From Paenibacillus macerans (GTDB taxonomy: Bacteria; Bacillota; Bacilli; Paenibacillales; Paenibacillaceae), in assembly GCF_023715465.1 (NCBI RefSeq), contig NZ_JAMBOE010000012.1, forward strand, positions 111,081 to 175,080: a DNA stretch of 64,000 bases. The letters run 5' to 3'. The first letter of the stretch is position 1. Each line of letters opens with the position of its first letter. Of this stretch, positions 9,901-17,188 are shown one piece after another. The translations under genes and the position numbers were made by a program. The notes under the pieces are model-generated. The model saw nothing but the letters and a program-made list of their open reading frames with translations. It made no database searches and was not told the origin of the DNA.

Positions 9901-10626
9901 CTCGGCGGCCAGATCCGGAACCAGCTTCACCGCTTCGCCGTCCTCGCCGTAAATGTACCAGTCGATATCCAGCAGCCCGCCCGTTTCCTCGCCTTCCGGT
10001 TCGGCAAATACCGCTTGTCCGGGCTTGTTGAACTGAATCGACAGACGATTGCCTGCCTCCCGAAACCCTAGCAGCCGTGAATGCCCCAGGTACAGCCGGT
10101 GCGCCACCGTTGCTTCTCCCCTGAACAATTCGGCCATGCGGCCGCCCGCATCCCCGGCAAAGAGGAAGCTCTGGTCGCTCCAACTATCCGCTCCAGGGTC
10201 AAGGCTTACGGCCCGGACTAGCCGTGGCCGGATCACCGTCAAATCCTTCTCGGTCTCGAAGATGACCTCGCCGCCGCTTTCCGGCTGCGCGGACACCTTC
10301 GTTCCCGCGGGAATCGTGCCGATCCGCTCCGCGTCCGCCTTGGGCGTAAACAGCAGCGGCGCTTTGGCCGCCCTTGGCGGCGTCGGGCTGATCCCGATCA
10401 TATTGAGGAATGAAATAAAGTTCTTCTCGGGCGCCTTGTTCAAGCGCTCGGTCATCTTCCCCATCATATTGGCAAAGATGCGGACCAAGGCATCCGCCTT
10501 CTTGTCCGCTTCCAACTCCGTCATATCCGACCATTCCCGGCGGCAATACCTGAAGATCAGGCGCCGCAGTTCCGGGATCAGCTGCTCCTGGCTCCGTTTA
10601 TCGATTGTAGGCAATAGGTTTGGCAT
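6994..10626 (-). CDS. Large baseplate J-like wedge protein
   Basis: A 1210-residue 'putative baseplate assembly protein' of the gp47/J type. The N-terminus (RSQEQLIPELRRLIFRYCRREW ... MTERLNKAPEKNFISFLNMIGI) is the helical dimerisation core seen in this family. The middle is a set of beta domains with repeated VKLEWEYWNGTEWQPI and VAWEYWDGRRWMTL motifs. Near residue 800 is RGVTAEDMEWLVREAMPQIAKV, shared with the shorter J protein, followed by a GNAGWDLGKNLYVSEVYAVI segment. A C-terminal extension ends in a Cys-containing CPYC tail. The protein forms the baseplate wedge ring that triggers sheath contraction. Its start at 10626 overlaps the stop of the gp25 gene by one base. Confidence 0.85.
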   Translation of the reverse strand: MPNLLPTIDKRSQEQLIPELRRLIFRYCRREWSDMTELEADKKADALVRIFANMMGKMTERLNKAPEKNFISFLNMIGISPTPPRAAKAPLLFTPKADAERIGTIPAGTKVSAQPESGGEVIFETEKDLTVIRPRLVRAVSLDPGADSWSDQSFLFAGDAGGRMAELFRGEATVAHRLYLGHSRLLGFREAGNRLSIQFNKPGQAVFAEPEGEETGGLLDIDWYIYGEDGEAVKLVPDLAAEDHSGAAWKATYRFDNLPAAHGKALSGYEHAQTRREWNSKWIFAELKSPITAERAMPDIEEIRLELSIQSPAPLAPNAAISNGTALDTGKDYYPFGEKPKVNDTFYLACGEAFSKPSAEIAVAIDLSDPEISPLPDTPYVKLEWEYWNGTEWQPISGIRESAGAEALDSAADRRPGLLTASGTLSFTCPGIKPSVVNGEENYWIRVRITGGNYGEEAKYDYQDEAVKLGENDVQIAQLQFTPATYAPPSVRRIGISYAYMLGDHPELVLTENNFSFEDKTDECREPERYFKPFYPSTELEPTFYLGFDQDVGSLPVSLFFPLTGEQLGSRPIVAWEYWDGRRWMTLSVSDETRHFTRREILQFAVPEDIEARPLFGTEHYWIRARLDEGEFKIAPQLDAIYANAVWARNSNTVSGEIPGSSNGEENQSFRLSKTPVLPGQSIWVREASGQGEWVLWDEVDAFSVSDSSARHYMLDRSSGVLQFGDGKNGMIPPTGIENIKCDYKHGGGAAGNVAAGTIIKMWDSFNWLESVTNPVPADGGFDQEETDQAALRGPHTLKSWNRGVTAEDMEWLVREAMPQIAKVKCLGATDRDLNFVPGTATVIVVPEIDNPRPTPSQELLSEIETYLRERTSAVLDTELPGIAVTGPDYVRIGIEAKVAYSSIDQRKVTEGRIIDNLKRFFHPLHGGDGNAGWDLGKNLYVSEVYAVIKDTPGVDYVSDIAVKSSAQCWTLGVDPLESGPYKPLAAYPKFSAVRSDDNTIYYALAEAVPAGSGVKTLMVKGFKERDIIRLRYRGYAPVELLIESVDGEVLGCRTLDGEPLKRVYPEGSDVEFGAPGNMIIRSYILNELPAGAESFSLKIAVFEPGDIVYLSRNDEYVNMTPLKLHQVSSKNIFLEEGQLIFGGIHFINKPDEPAFPYLLDKLANQVHDLSGTVPECRLASIAKEERKYLPSPAAAPDADRCPYCFPAEE

Positions 10627-11021
10627 TATTTCCCCACGCTTTCAAGGAAGAATGGATAAACCAGATTGTATTTGCTGTTGCTGGCCTTGATCGAGTAGTC
10701 GATCGAGACGTCCAGCACCGGCTGGTCGGAGCGCGGCGTAACCGTAATGTCCTCGACCTCGATCCGCGGCTCCCAGTTCAGCAGCGCCTCTTCGATAAAG
10801 CTGCGGATCAGCGTCGCCGTGCTCATGTTGTTCGGGGCGAAGACCAGCTCGTTCAGGCGGCAGCCGAAGTCCGGCCGCATGACGCGTTCGCCCCGCGCGG
10901 TGGACAGGATCAGCATGATCGACTCGCGGATTGAATCCTCGCCGTCCGAGCCGAGTATGCTGCCCCGCTGCACGGCGAAGGGAAACCTCCAGCCGCGCCC
11001 CAAAAAGTCTATGACTTCCAT
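10626..11021 (-). CDS. gp25-like baseplate wedge protein (GPW/gp25 family)
   Basis: A 131-residue protein with the family layout: IDFLGRGWRFPF near the N-terminus, SIRESIMLILSTARGERVMRPDFGC in the middle (the conserved EPR-like region reads GERVMRPDFG), and RIEVEDITV in the C-terminal half. gp25/TssE proteins nucleate sheath polymerisation at the baseplate. Its Shine-Dalgarno sequence AGGAGG is embedded in the last Gly codons of the upstream PAAR-like gene, so the two are translationally coupled. The length fits the family. It corresponds to Afp9. Confidence 0.88.
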   Translation of the reverse strand: MEVIDFLGRGWRFPFAVQRGSILGSDGEDSIRESIMLILSTARGERVMRPDFGCRLNELVFAPNNMSTATLIRSFIEEALLNWEPRIEVEDITVTPRSDQPVLDVSIDYSIKASNSKYNLVYPFFLESVGK

Positions 11022-11025
11022 AATC

Positions 11026-11421
11026 TCAACCTCCTATAAAAACCGTTCCCGCCGCAACCACCTTGCCTACCGGCAGGTCGGCCGGATCATTGCAGGTCAT
11101 TGCGGTATCGCCGCTTCTGGCGGCCATCTTGCCGTTGATCTTTACGGTTGCGCTGCCCATGATGATCTTGCCTTTGTTTTGCGGCGGCTTCTGAAACGGG
11201 CCTCCCTGCGGGGCGTGCGCCGGCGTATTGGTCGCCGTGGAATCGACCGTTGCCGCAGGCTGGCCCATGATATTGACATTGCCGCTTAATCCTCCGTCCA
11301 GGATGCCCGTAAACGGATGCGGCAGCGGCGTCGGAACGACCGAAGCGCCGGCAGGCAGCATCACGATATGCGTATCCGTGGCCAGAATGCGGTCGCCTTT
11401 CTTCGCGGCAGGCTGTCCCAT
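11026..11421 (-). CDS. PAAR-like spike-tip protein
   Basis: A 131-residue Gly/Pro/Thr-rich protein beginning MGQPAAKKGDRILATDTHIV. It carries repeated beta-turn blocks (NVNIMGQPAATVDSTATN, GKIIMGSATVKINGKMAAR) and a C-terminal TCNDP segment, the organisation of PAAR/DUF4150-type tips that sharpen the central spike. In Afp-like systems the equivalent is Afp10. It is separated from the upstream spike gene by about 235 bases holding a MITE-like repeat. That is the only sizeable gap among the spike and baseplate genes. The rest of the spacing is tight. Confidence 0.82.
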   Translation of the reverse strand: MGQPAAKKGDRILATDTHIVMLPAGASVVPTPLPHPFTGILDGGLSGNVNIMGQPAATVDSTATNTPAHAPQGGPFQKPPQNKGKIIMGSATVKINGKMAARSGDTAMTCNDPADLPVGKVVAAGTVFIGG

Positions 11422-11458
11422 GCGCTCAACTCCTTGCTGGTTATATGCAGTGCTTATA

Positions 11459-11637
11459 GAGGTTGTTCAAAAAGTCGTCTTTCCATGACGAAGATATTCA
11501 TGAAGTAGACTCGACGTCGAATCTTGAATTCAGCCGTGCCTTCCGTTGCTCACGTAGTTTTGACTACGCTCCGCTACTCAGTCCCTAGCTTCATCCAACC
11601 TTCTCGGTCCTGTAAACCCAACTTTTTGAACTCGCAT
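11459..11637 (-). repeat. MITE-like element with terminal inverted repeats
   Basis: A ~180-base non-coding element bounded by GTTCAAAAAGT (11465-11475) and its exact inverse ACTTTTTGAAC (11621-11631). TTATA lies directly outside both ends (11454-11458 and 11638-11642), consistent with a target-site duplication. Its right half (GTTGCTCACGTAG... CTACGCTCCGCTACTCAG) recurs at about 38715-38812. No transposase is encoded. Its orientation is arbitrary. Confidence 0.7.
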
Positions 11638-11657
11638 TTATAAGGATGATCGCCTTG

Positions 11658-12380
11658 CTAGTTGATGTTCACGGTGGCTCCCTTGATTGTCATGCTGGCC
11701 AAGGCCTTCACGTTCATCCCCGCCGAGGCTGAGATCGTGGTGTCCGCCGATGACTTCAGTTCAACCGTCTTCGCGGCCAGGGACAGCTTGCCGCTCGGCG
11801 CGGAGATTTCGATGTCCTTGCTGGAGACGATCGACACTTTGTTCGCCTTAGCGTCGATCAGGACGCTGTTGCTTCCCGACTTGTCCTTGATCTCAATGCG
11901 CTCTGCGCCGCTCTTGTCATCCAGCCGGATGACATGCCCCTTGGCGGAGGTAATCGTGATCCGCTCCTCGCCCTTGGTGTCGGCAAACTCCAGCAGATGG
12001 CCGCTGCGCGACTTGAAGACGCGCAGATTGTTCTTGCCGTCCTTGTTGGTTTCGGGCGGCGTATCCTTGCCGTTCCACAGCGAGCCGATCACGTAAGGAC
12101 GATTGACATCTCCGTTCTCGAACATAACCAGCACCTCGTCGTCGACCTCCGGCAGGAAGAAAGCTCCCCTGTCCTTGCCGGCCATCCAGGAGGCGACGCG
12201 GGCCCAATTGGATTCCGGCATGCCGATCAGCGGCACCTTCACCTTCACCCGCCCGGGACCCGGCTTGTCCGCGTCGTTCGCCGAATCGTTCTTGATGACG
12301 ACACCTGCCACCACGCCGTATATCCGGCCTTCGCCCAGCATGCTGCCCGTAAAATTGGAAATTCCGGATCCTTCGTTCAT
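11658..12380 (-). CDS. Spike protein, gp5/VgrG C-terminal type (Phage_base_V)
   Basis: A 240-residue spike. Residues 15-105 form the OB-fold of baseplate protein V/VgrG, with the motif GRVKVKVPLIGMPESNWARVAS followed by PEVDDEVLVMFENGDVNRPY and VIGSLWNGKDTPP. Residues 130-240 are a repetitive beta-helix (KDIEISAPSGKLSLAA, VELKSSADTTISA) forming the needle. In Afp this region is fused to the hub as Afp8. Here hub and spike are separate genes that overlap by four bases (ATGA at 12377-12380), so stoichiometric co-translation is expected. The tip is supplied by the PAAR-like gene downstream. Confidence 0.87.
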   Translation of the reverse strand: MNEGSGISNFTGSMLGEGRIYGVVAGVVIKNDSANDADKPGPGRVKVKVPLIGMPESNWARVASWMAGKDRGAFFLPEVDDEVLVMFENGDVNRPYVIGSLWNGKDTPPETNKDGKNNLRVFKSRSGHLLEFADTKGEERITITSAKGHVIRLDDKSGAERIEIKDKSGSNSVLIDAKANKVSIVSSKDIEISAPSGKLSLAAKTVELKSSADTTISASAGMNVKALASMTIKGATVNIN

Positions 12381-13420
12381 AGGCTTGTCCTCTTCACCTT
12401 AAAAGTCGTGGTATAGCCCTTGCTGTCCATTTTGTGGACTGTGGACACGATATAATAAATGCCGCTGAAGCGGTCGCCGAGTCCGGTCAGCTTCACCGTC
12501 CTGCCGGCCCGCAGCTGCGGATTCCCCCAGCATGTGCCTTCGCCGGAAATAAACTCGCGCAGGTGGCTGTTGTAAGCGGCGGAGGCAAGCGCCTTGGCCT
12601 CGCTCATATCGATCAGATTCTCCGCGTTGATCGCAATCGGCGATTCCTCGATGGACTTCGCGGAGATGTCGAAGCCGGTCTCCTTTCCGCCCATTTTGCT
12701 GATCTCGTCGCCCGCTTTAGCTTCTGCCTCCAGCTCCTTCTTCTCCTTCACGTCCCAGCCGCGCACCTTCACCTTGCTGCCCCGGGTCAGCGTCCGCAGC
12801 TCCAGGTTCAGCCGCTCGAAATCCTTCTTGAAGGCCAGCTCCGGCAGCTCCGGCGCCTTCTGCATCCGCGACTTGACGAAATACAGCTTCTTGTCGTCGG
12901 CATACAGCTCATAATCGAGCAGGGCGGCGCGCTCCAGCAGGAACTCGTAGTTGCTCTGGTTGTTCTGGAACAGGTACGGGTAGACCGTCTTGGTGTCGTC
13001 CACCACCGGCGTCAGGCCGTGCTCCTTGGCGATTTCGGAGGCGATATCGCTGTCCTTCTTCTTCAGGAACACCTTGCTCCGCGTCCCCATCCGCAGCCGG
13101 TGCAGCATATCGTAGCCGCGGATATCGAGCACGGAATGCTCGGAAAAGTTCAGGTCGAGGGCGGTAATCTCGCCGCTGACCAGCGGCACGGGATTATCCA
13201 GGCCAAGCGACAGCTTCAGCTTGCCGCCCGGCTTGATGTTCTTCAGGTCGATTCCGCGCCACATGCCGCCGCTTGAATCAACCATGTTCAACTGGATGGA
13301 GAAAATCGCCGGCAGGTTCAGCTCATCCTCCAGCGTGACGCCTTCCACGGCGGCATTCAGCTCCGCGGACAGCTTGCTTCCATTCAGTTCGATCGCGTAT
13401 TTCGCTACGCTGGTGCTCAT
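12377..13420 (-). CDS. Baseplate hub protein, gp27/late-control-D type
   Basis: A 347-residue protein of the phage late control D (gpD/gp27) type. Features include an N-terminal tube-like beta domain (FSIQLNMVDSSGGMWRGIDL, VPLVSGEITALDL), then RGYDMLHRLRMGTR.KVFLKKKDSDIASEIAKEHGL, NYEFLLERAALLDYELYADD and a C-terminal AGRTVKLTGLGDRFSGIYYIVSTVHKMD segment. The hub connects the trimeric spike to the hexameric tube. It lies between the LysM gene and the spike gene, in the Afp7-Afp8 position. There is no fused spike domain, unlike Afp8. Confidence 0.86.
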   Translation of the reverse strand: MSTSVAKYAIELNGSKLSAELNAAVEGVTLEDELNLPAIFSIQLNMVDSSGGMWRGIDLKNIKPGGKLKLSLGLDNPVPLVSGEITALDLNFSEHSVLDIRGYDMLHRLRMGTRSKVFLKKKDSDIASEIAKEHGLTPVVDDTKTVYPYLFQNNQSNYEFLLERAALLDYELYADDKKLYFVKSRMQKAPELPELAFKKDFERLNLELRTLTRGSKVKVRGWDVKEKKELEAEAKAGDEISKMGGKETGFDISAKSIEESPIAINAENLIDMSEAKALASAAYNSHLREFISGEGTCWGNPQLRAGRTVKLTGLGDRFSGIYYIVSTVHKMDSKGYTTTFKVKRTSL

Positions 13421-13432
13421 TCAACCCCCGCC

Positions 13433-14044
13433 TTAATCCGGGATGACCAGGGTCCTCCCGACGTCGTTTTTTCCGGGAAAGCCGACCGGATTGACGATCC
13501 GGTTCAGCTCGGCAATCCGCCGCCAGGCCAGCGGGTCCTTCAGCGCTTCATTCGCGATCAGGTCGAGGCGGTCTCCGCTCTTGACGATCCACAGCTTCCG
13601 GCAGGCGTTCAGCCCCTGGTTGTCCTCGACCACCTTGTCCGGCTCGTCCGTAATGAAGGTAACGTCCAGCAAGGAGCGGACCGGCGTGCCGTTCTCCATA
13701 AACATCGTGAACTTCTGCTCAATCCGGCTCAGCAGGCCGCGATAGGTGAAGCCGCCCCAGACGAACAGGCAGACCGGCGGTTTTTTCGTGCTTTTGCCGC
13801 TGACCTTCGGATCCAGCAGGGAGGTCAGCTCCCGGGTTTTCTTGCGCACGTCCGTGCGTTTCTCATAGGTGTCATAAAATAACGAGACCTTGAATTCCGG
13901 CGTTTCCGTGATCTGAAACTGCTTGTGGTTCTTCTCGCCGGTGTATTTCCCCTCGAATGAAACGGTGTACTCGTTCGGGTTGAACATGACCTCAATCGCG
14001 CCGCCGCCCATGTCGACGGGGATGATTTTGGCTTTCTCGGCCAT
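13433..14044 (-). CDS. LysM-containing tube-initiator/hub-associated protein (Afp7-like)
   Basis: A 203-residue protein. The N-terminal part contains MFNPNEYTVSFEGKY, typical of the eCIS/phage LysM protein family, and TFITDEPDKV before the C-terminal domain. Residues ~148-203 are a LysM repeat (LWIVKSGDRLDLIANEALKDPLAWRRIAELN). In Afp and T4 such proteins (Afp7/gp53) bind around the hub and baseplate. The LysM here is thought to be structural rather than for peptidoglycan binding. The start overlaps the upstream stop as TAATG, so translation is coupled. Confidence 0.85.
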   Translation of the reverse strand: MAEKAKIIPVDMGGGAIEVMFNPNEYTVSFEGKYTGEKNHKQFQITETPEFKVSLFYDTYEKRTDVRKKTRELTSLLDPKVSGKSTKKPPVCLFVWGGFTYRGLLSRIEQKFTMFMENGTPVRSLLDVTFITDEPDKVVEDNQGLNACRKLWIVKSGDRLDLIANEALKDPLAWRRIAELNRIVNPVGFPGKNDVGRTLVIPD

Positions 14045-15522
14045 TATCTGAGCCCCCTTCGGTCGTTACGAATGGCCAATTTCTTCTCCAGCACCTGGAA
14101 GACCCGGTCGGCCAGCCGGCTGATCTCATCGGCCCCCAGATTCACGCTGCGCACCGGCTCGGTCGCTGCGGCAGGCATCTTCGGGGCCGCGGCTGCCTGC
14201 GTGTAAGGCGCGGCCTCCGGTTCCGGCTGCCCGCGCTTTGGCTGGGCAGCCTTGGATTCGGGCCGGCGCAGGATCAGACTGCGCTGGGGACCCGAGGCGT
14301 CCGCCGGCTCGGCGGGCGGACGGGATTGGCCGCGCGGCCGAGCCGGCGCGGCCGTTAGCGGCCAGGGCTCGGCGGCTCCCGCGAGCCCGGCTCTTGCGGC
14401 GCCGCGGCCGCGGGCCCCTATCCCCCGCAGAGGCATCTGCGGGGAGATGCGGGCGGCCGCAGGCGCCGCCTCGGGCAGCTGCCGCGTTTCCGGCGGCGGC
14501 AGCTGCAAGAGCGCTGCGGCGCGCGGGAGCGCATGCGCCGCAAGCGTGGCCGCTGCGGCCAGGCCCGCGCCGGGCCGCAGCGCCGGGGTCCGCCCGGGCA
14601 GCCCGGCCCGGGCGTCCGGGTGCGGCGGCTCCTGCGCTCTGGAGCCGCCGGTCTCCCGCAGCTTCGGCACGGCCAGCCGAAGCTGCGCCATCGTGCCGCC
14701 TGCTGCCGGCGGCACGCCTGTGGCTGGGGCCGGAAGCCCACGCTCCGGCCCGTACGCCTGCAGCAGCCGGAGCTGCCGCTCGGCTGCCCCGGCAAACCGG
14801 CTCTCGCCAACTCGCGCCAAGGTCAATCGCTGCGCCCTTCCATGCAGGGGCTGCTTCCGGTCCGGCGGCATAACCCGCTCACCGGTTGTTCCCGGGCTTG
14901 CCTGAAACGCCGCTGCCTTCAGCGTCTCTTTCAGTCTAAAGGCGGAAGCTGCCGGACTTTCCGGCGTTTCCCCGGTTTTTCCGGCTTCGGCGCGGGACTT
15001 CTGCAGCGCTGCCGAGCCTGGCTCCCTATCTTCCCCGCTCCCTGTTTTCCCTTGCGGCTGCCATGCCGGCAACGCCGGAACCGTCAGCACCGTGCTTCCG
15101 GAAGAAGTTCTTAACTCCCTAACCCGCTCGCGGAAACGCTCCGGATGCCTGACGCTGCCTGACGTTATGCCTTCAACTGAGCGCTCCGCAACATCATTAA
15201 TCGTATTGTTATAGGAATGATTGATCTGCGTATTCAGCAGACGATTCACCGTTAGCAGCCGGTTAGGGGTTGCCGCAGGCACTTGTTGAATGATAGAGGT
15301 ATGAAAATGATGATACCGGATCACAGTCCGCATCCGGGCGTTTATGACCGGAGGGCCTTCGGCAGCGGCAGGTTCGGCGAACAGCTCGGGATATCTCCGC
15401 AGGATCAGCGCTTTGAACTGGCGCTGCCATCTGGATATGCCGTATTTGCCCAGAATCGACTGGACGAAATCCGGCTGAACGGAAGTCCCTAACGGATGCT
15501 GCGGCCGGATGAGCGGTTTCAT
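14044..15522 (-). CDS. Pro/Ala-rich eCIS protein of unknown role (Afp6 position)
   Basis: A 492-residue protein unlike its neighbours in composition. Residues 1-50 are a folded-looking helical segment (QPDFVQSILGKYGISRWQRQ). Residues ~130-430 are low-complexity Ala/Pro/Arg/Gly, with DNA far richer in GC than the flanking genes. The C-terminus (ADEISRLADRVFQVLEKKLAIRNDRRGLR) resembles the short motif that ends several eCIS proteins in other bacteria. It lies between the second tube gene and the LysM gene, where Afp6 sits. It could be an extended linker, a cargo adaptor or a tape-measure substitute, but the sequence does not decide between them. The start overlaps nothing and follows the tube stop by two bases. 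Confidence 0.6.
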   Translation of the reverse strand: MKPLIRPQHPLGTSVQPDFVQSILGKYGISRWQRQFKALILRRYPELFAEPAAAEGPPVINARMRTVIRYHHFHTSIIQQVPAATPNRLLTVNRLLNTQINHSYNNTINDVAERSVEGITSGSVRHPERFRERVRELRTSSGSTVLTVPALPAWQPQGKTGSGEDREPGSAALQKSRAEAGKTGETPESPAASAFRLKETLKAAAFQASPGTTGERVMPPDRKQPLHGRAQRLTLARVGESRFAGAAERQLRLLQAYGPERGLPAPATGVPPAAGGTMAQLRLAVPKLRETGGSRAQEPPHPDARAGLPGRTPALRPGAGLAAAATLAAHALPRAAALLQLPPPETRQLPEAAPAAARISPQMPLRGIGARGRGAARAGLAGAAEPWPLTAAPARPRGQSRPPAEPADASGPQRSLILRRPESKAAQPKRGQPEPEAAPYTQAAAAPKMPAAATEPVRSVNLGADEISRLADRVFQVLEKKLAIRNDRRGLR

Positions 15523-15524
15523 CG

Positions 15525-16001
15525 CTATCTGTACCTGTACAGCCCGTTATGGGTGAGCACCAGGCTCTCCACCGCCACCGCGGAGCTGTTTGCGCTGAAG
15601 GCCGGGCCTTCCCACTTGATCGGGCAGGCCTCGATGAAGTTCCACCAGACCTTCGGCGCGCCGGAATGGTCGAGCAGGCAGATGGACCCGCTGCGCCGTT
15701 TGACGATACCGTTGATGACGTTCTGATACCAGTTCCACAGGAAGTCGTCGCTGGTGACGCCGTTCTTCAGCGTGATATCGGAATACTTCGTTTGATTCAG
15801 GAAAACAAACTCCTTATGGTTCTCCCCGCCGAACGTTTTCCGCTCCACCTGAGTTTCAATGCTGAGACCCGATACATCGGAGAATCCCGCAACGGAGATC
15901 CCTTCGATCTCCACGACGAAATTAAAAGCCAGGTACGGGTCCTCCCGGTAACCGGGCACCCAGTTGCGCTTTGCCTGGATATTCAAAATATTTGGACTCA
16001 T
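15525..16001 (-). CDS. Second inner-tube protein (Afp5-like, gp19 family)
   Basis: A 158-residue tube protein of the T4 gp19 type with an N-terminal extension (MSPNILNIQAKRNWVPGYREDPYLAFNF). The tube fold is shown by FVVEIEGISVAGFSDVSGLSIETQVE, the family's KYSDITLKNGVTSDDFLWNW, and ACPIKWEGPAFSANSSAVAVESLVLTHNG. Afp-like systems carry a main tube protein plus variants (Afp5, Afp7) that match tube symmetry to the hub. The proximity to the LysM and hub genes points to the hub-proximal Afp5-type role. A GGAGG-type site precedes the ATG. Confidence 0.86.
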   Translation of the reverse strand: MSPNILNIQAKRNWVPGYREDPYLAFNFVVEIEGISVAGFSDVSGLSIETQVERKTFGGENHKEFVFLNQTKYSDITLKNGVTSDDFLWNWYQNVINGIVKRRSGSICLLDHSGAPKVWWNFIEACPIKWEGPAFSANSSAVAVESLVLTHNGLYRYR

Positions 16002-16010
16002 GATATCCTC

Positions 16011-16196
16011 CTAAGCCTCAAAGAAGTCCTTCTGCTCTTCCCCTCCGCTCAGCTTCCGGTTGATCCGGCTGACCTCCTTGCACCAGCGGTCCCGCTCGGC
16101 GTGCTCCAGGTTCAGAACGGTCGCATAATCCCAGTGCAGATAGTAGGCTAGAAAGGCTACCTCCTCATAGAGGCGGTCAAGGGGGTAGCCGATTAT
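16011..16196 (-). CDS. DUF6760-type small eCIS protein with a non-AUG start
   Basis: A 61-residue protein read as IIGYPLDRLYEEVAFLAYYL, then HWDYATVLNLEHAERDRWCK and EVSRINRKLSGGEEQKDFFEA. It closely follows the pattern of the short DUF6760 proteins encoded beside the T4-baseplate-type gene in many eCIS clusters (YPLDRLY.E.AF.AY..HW......LEH.ER..W..E...IN). No ATG, GTG or TTG lies in frame between the preceding stop codon and the conserved core. The best start is ATA at 16196 (or the adjacent ATC), overlapping the upstream TAA and preceded by GGAG. The frame and homology are strong; the exact start is not. This gene would be missed by standard gene calling. Confidence 0.75.
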   Translation of the reverse strand: MIGYPLDRLYEEVAFLAYYLHWDYATVLNLEHAERDRWCKEVSRINRKLSGGEEQKDFFEA

Positions 16197-16561
16197 TCCC
16201 CCAGGGTCTCCAGTTCGACGTCAAACGGCTGCTCGCATTTCGGACATTTCGCGTGCACCGTATTGCTGCCGCTTTGGTTGATCCGGTTGTACATTTCCTG
16301 CAGATAGGCAAAATCGGAGGTATACAGCTCCTCAATCACCCGCGGCGTTATCATGCTGAGGCCCCCGAGGCTGACCACGACTCTGGAGAGCAGGATCACG
16401 GTCAGATAGGCCGGATTCTGCTGGACCCGGGCATCCCGGAGCGGCGCGATTTCGTCCGCGGCGGTCGCCAGACGCATGGTTCCCTGCTTGTGCAGCGTCC
16501 CCGCTTCATCCACATACCCTTTGGGAAGGGTGAAACTGAATTCCGTCTGCAAAATATCCAT
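16193..16561 (-). CDS. T4-baseplate-type (PF12322-like) eCIS assembly protein
   Basis: A 122-residue protein with EIAPLRDARVQQNPAYLTVILLSRVV ... SMITPRVIEELYTSDFAYLQEMYNRIN, the pattern of the T4 bacteriophage baseplate family found between tube genes in eCIS loci. The C-terminus carries a single CPKC pair that may be half of a metal site or a dimer interface. The role is likely chaperoning tube or hub assembly. The start at 16561 has GAGGGAAACT upstream. Its stop overlaps the ATA start of the next small gene, so the two are coupled. Confidence 0.78.
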   Translation of the reverse strand: MDILQTEFSFTLPKGYVDEAGTLHKQGTMRLATAADEIAPLRDARVQQNPAYLTVILLSRVVVSLGGLSMITPRVIEELYTSDFAYLQEMYNRINQSGSNTVHAKCPKCEQPFDVELETLGE

Positions 16562-16718
16562 AGTTTCCCTCGCTTTTCCTCAATCTTAGGGTTAATGGTC
16601 GTTCCATACAGGCCTTACAATCACGGACGCCGGCAGCTTGAATCCGATCGCTCATACCGTCCTTTCTTATGGTTTGGCGTATGGTATCAGAGTTCATGCC
16701 TTCCGGGCGAAGTCCGGA

Positions 16719-17162
16719 TTATTTCACACGGCGGACCCCTTCATGGACAAGCTCGAGGGACTCGACGGAAACCTCATTGCCTTTCGCGCTGAGCGCGCTG
16801 ACGTCGTACTTAACCGGCCAGGCTTCGAGCACGTCCCATTGCGCCTTGTCGTTGCCTTCCTCATCCACCAGGATGATCGACAAGCTCTTGCGGTTTTTGA
16901 GCGCGCCTTTATCTTCGATGGATTTGCGCCAGTTGTACAGCTCGAGGGAGTCGGTAAGCCCTTTTTTCAGCGTGATGTTGCCGAATTTGGTCAGGCCGGA
17001 CAGCTTGCGCGCATGCGGGGCGTCAATGCCTTCGCGGTAGTCGACCGCCTCGGTGGAGGTGTCCGGAATCGTCGCGTCGGCGAACGCCGCGGTTTGAATG
17101 CCGTCGATGACGACTCTGAAGCGGTAATTGCGGTAAGGATCCATTCTTTTACCGGTTGCCAT
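16719..17162 (-). CDS. Main inner-tube protein (Afp1-like, gp19 family)
   Basis: A 147-residue gp19/Hcp-like tube subunit: MDPYRNYRFRVVIDGIQTAAFADATIPD, KLSGLTKFGNITLKKGL, WRKSIEDKGALKNRKSLSII, and the C-terminal EAWPVKYDVSALSAKGNEVSVESLELVHEG typical of the family. It follows the sheath gene directly, as in Afp and PVC, so it should build the long tube inside the sheath that carries the cargo. The start at 17162 has AGAGGAGAATTATCCT upstream. Length fits the family. About 155 bases of apparently non-coding DNA separate it from the next gene. Confidence 0.88.
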   Translation of the reverse strand: MATGKRMDPYRNYRFRVVIDGIQTAAFADATIPDTSTEAVDYREGIDAPHARKLSGLTKFGNITLKKGLTDSLELYNWRKSIEDKGALKNRKSLSIILVDEEGNDKAQWDVLEAWPVKYDVSALSAKGNEVSVESLELVHEGVRRVK

Positions 17163-17188
17163 AGGATAATTCTCCTCTCATCTTTGTC

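Noticed and set aside
14238..14905. Several plus-strand open frames of 200 or so codons
   Set aside because: They lie opposite the GC-rich Pro/Ala-rich gene, have no ribosome binding sites and give low-complexity Arg/Ala proteins; they are shadows of the real gene.
16506..16697. Small minus-strand frame between tube and T4-baseplate-type genes
   Set aside because: It overlaps the start of a well-supported gene in another frame and has no family resemblance.
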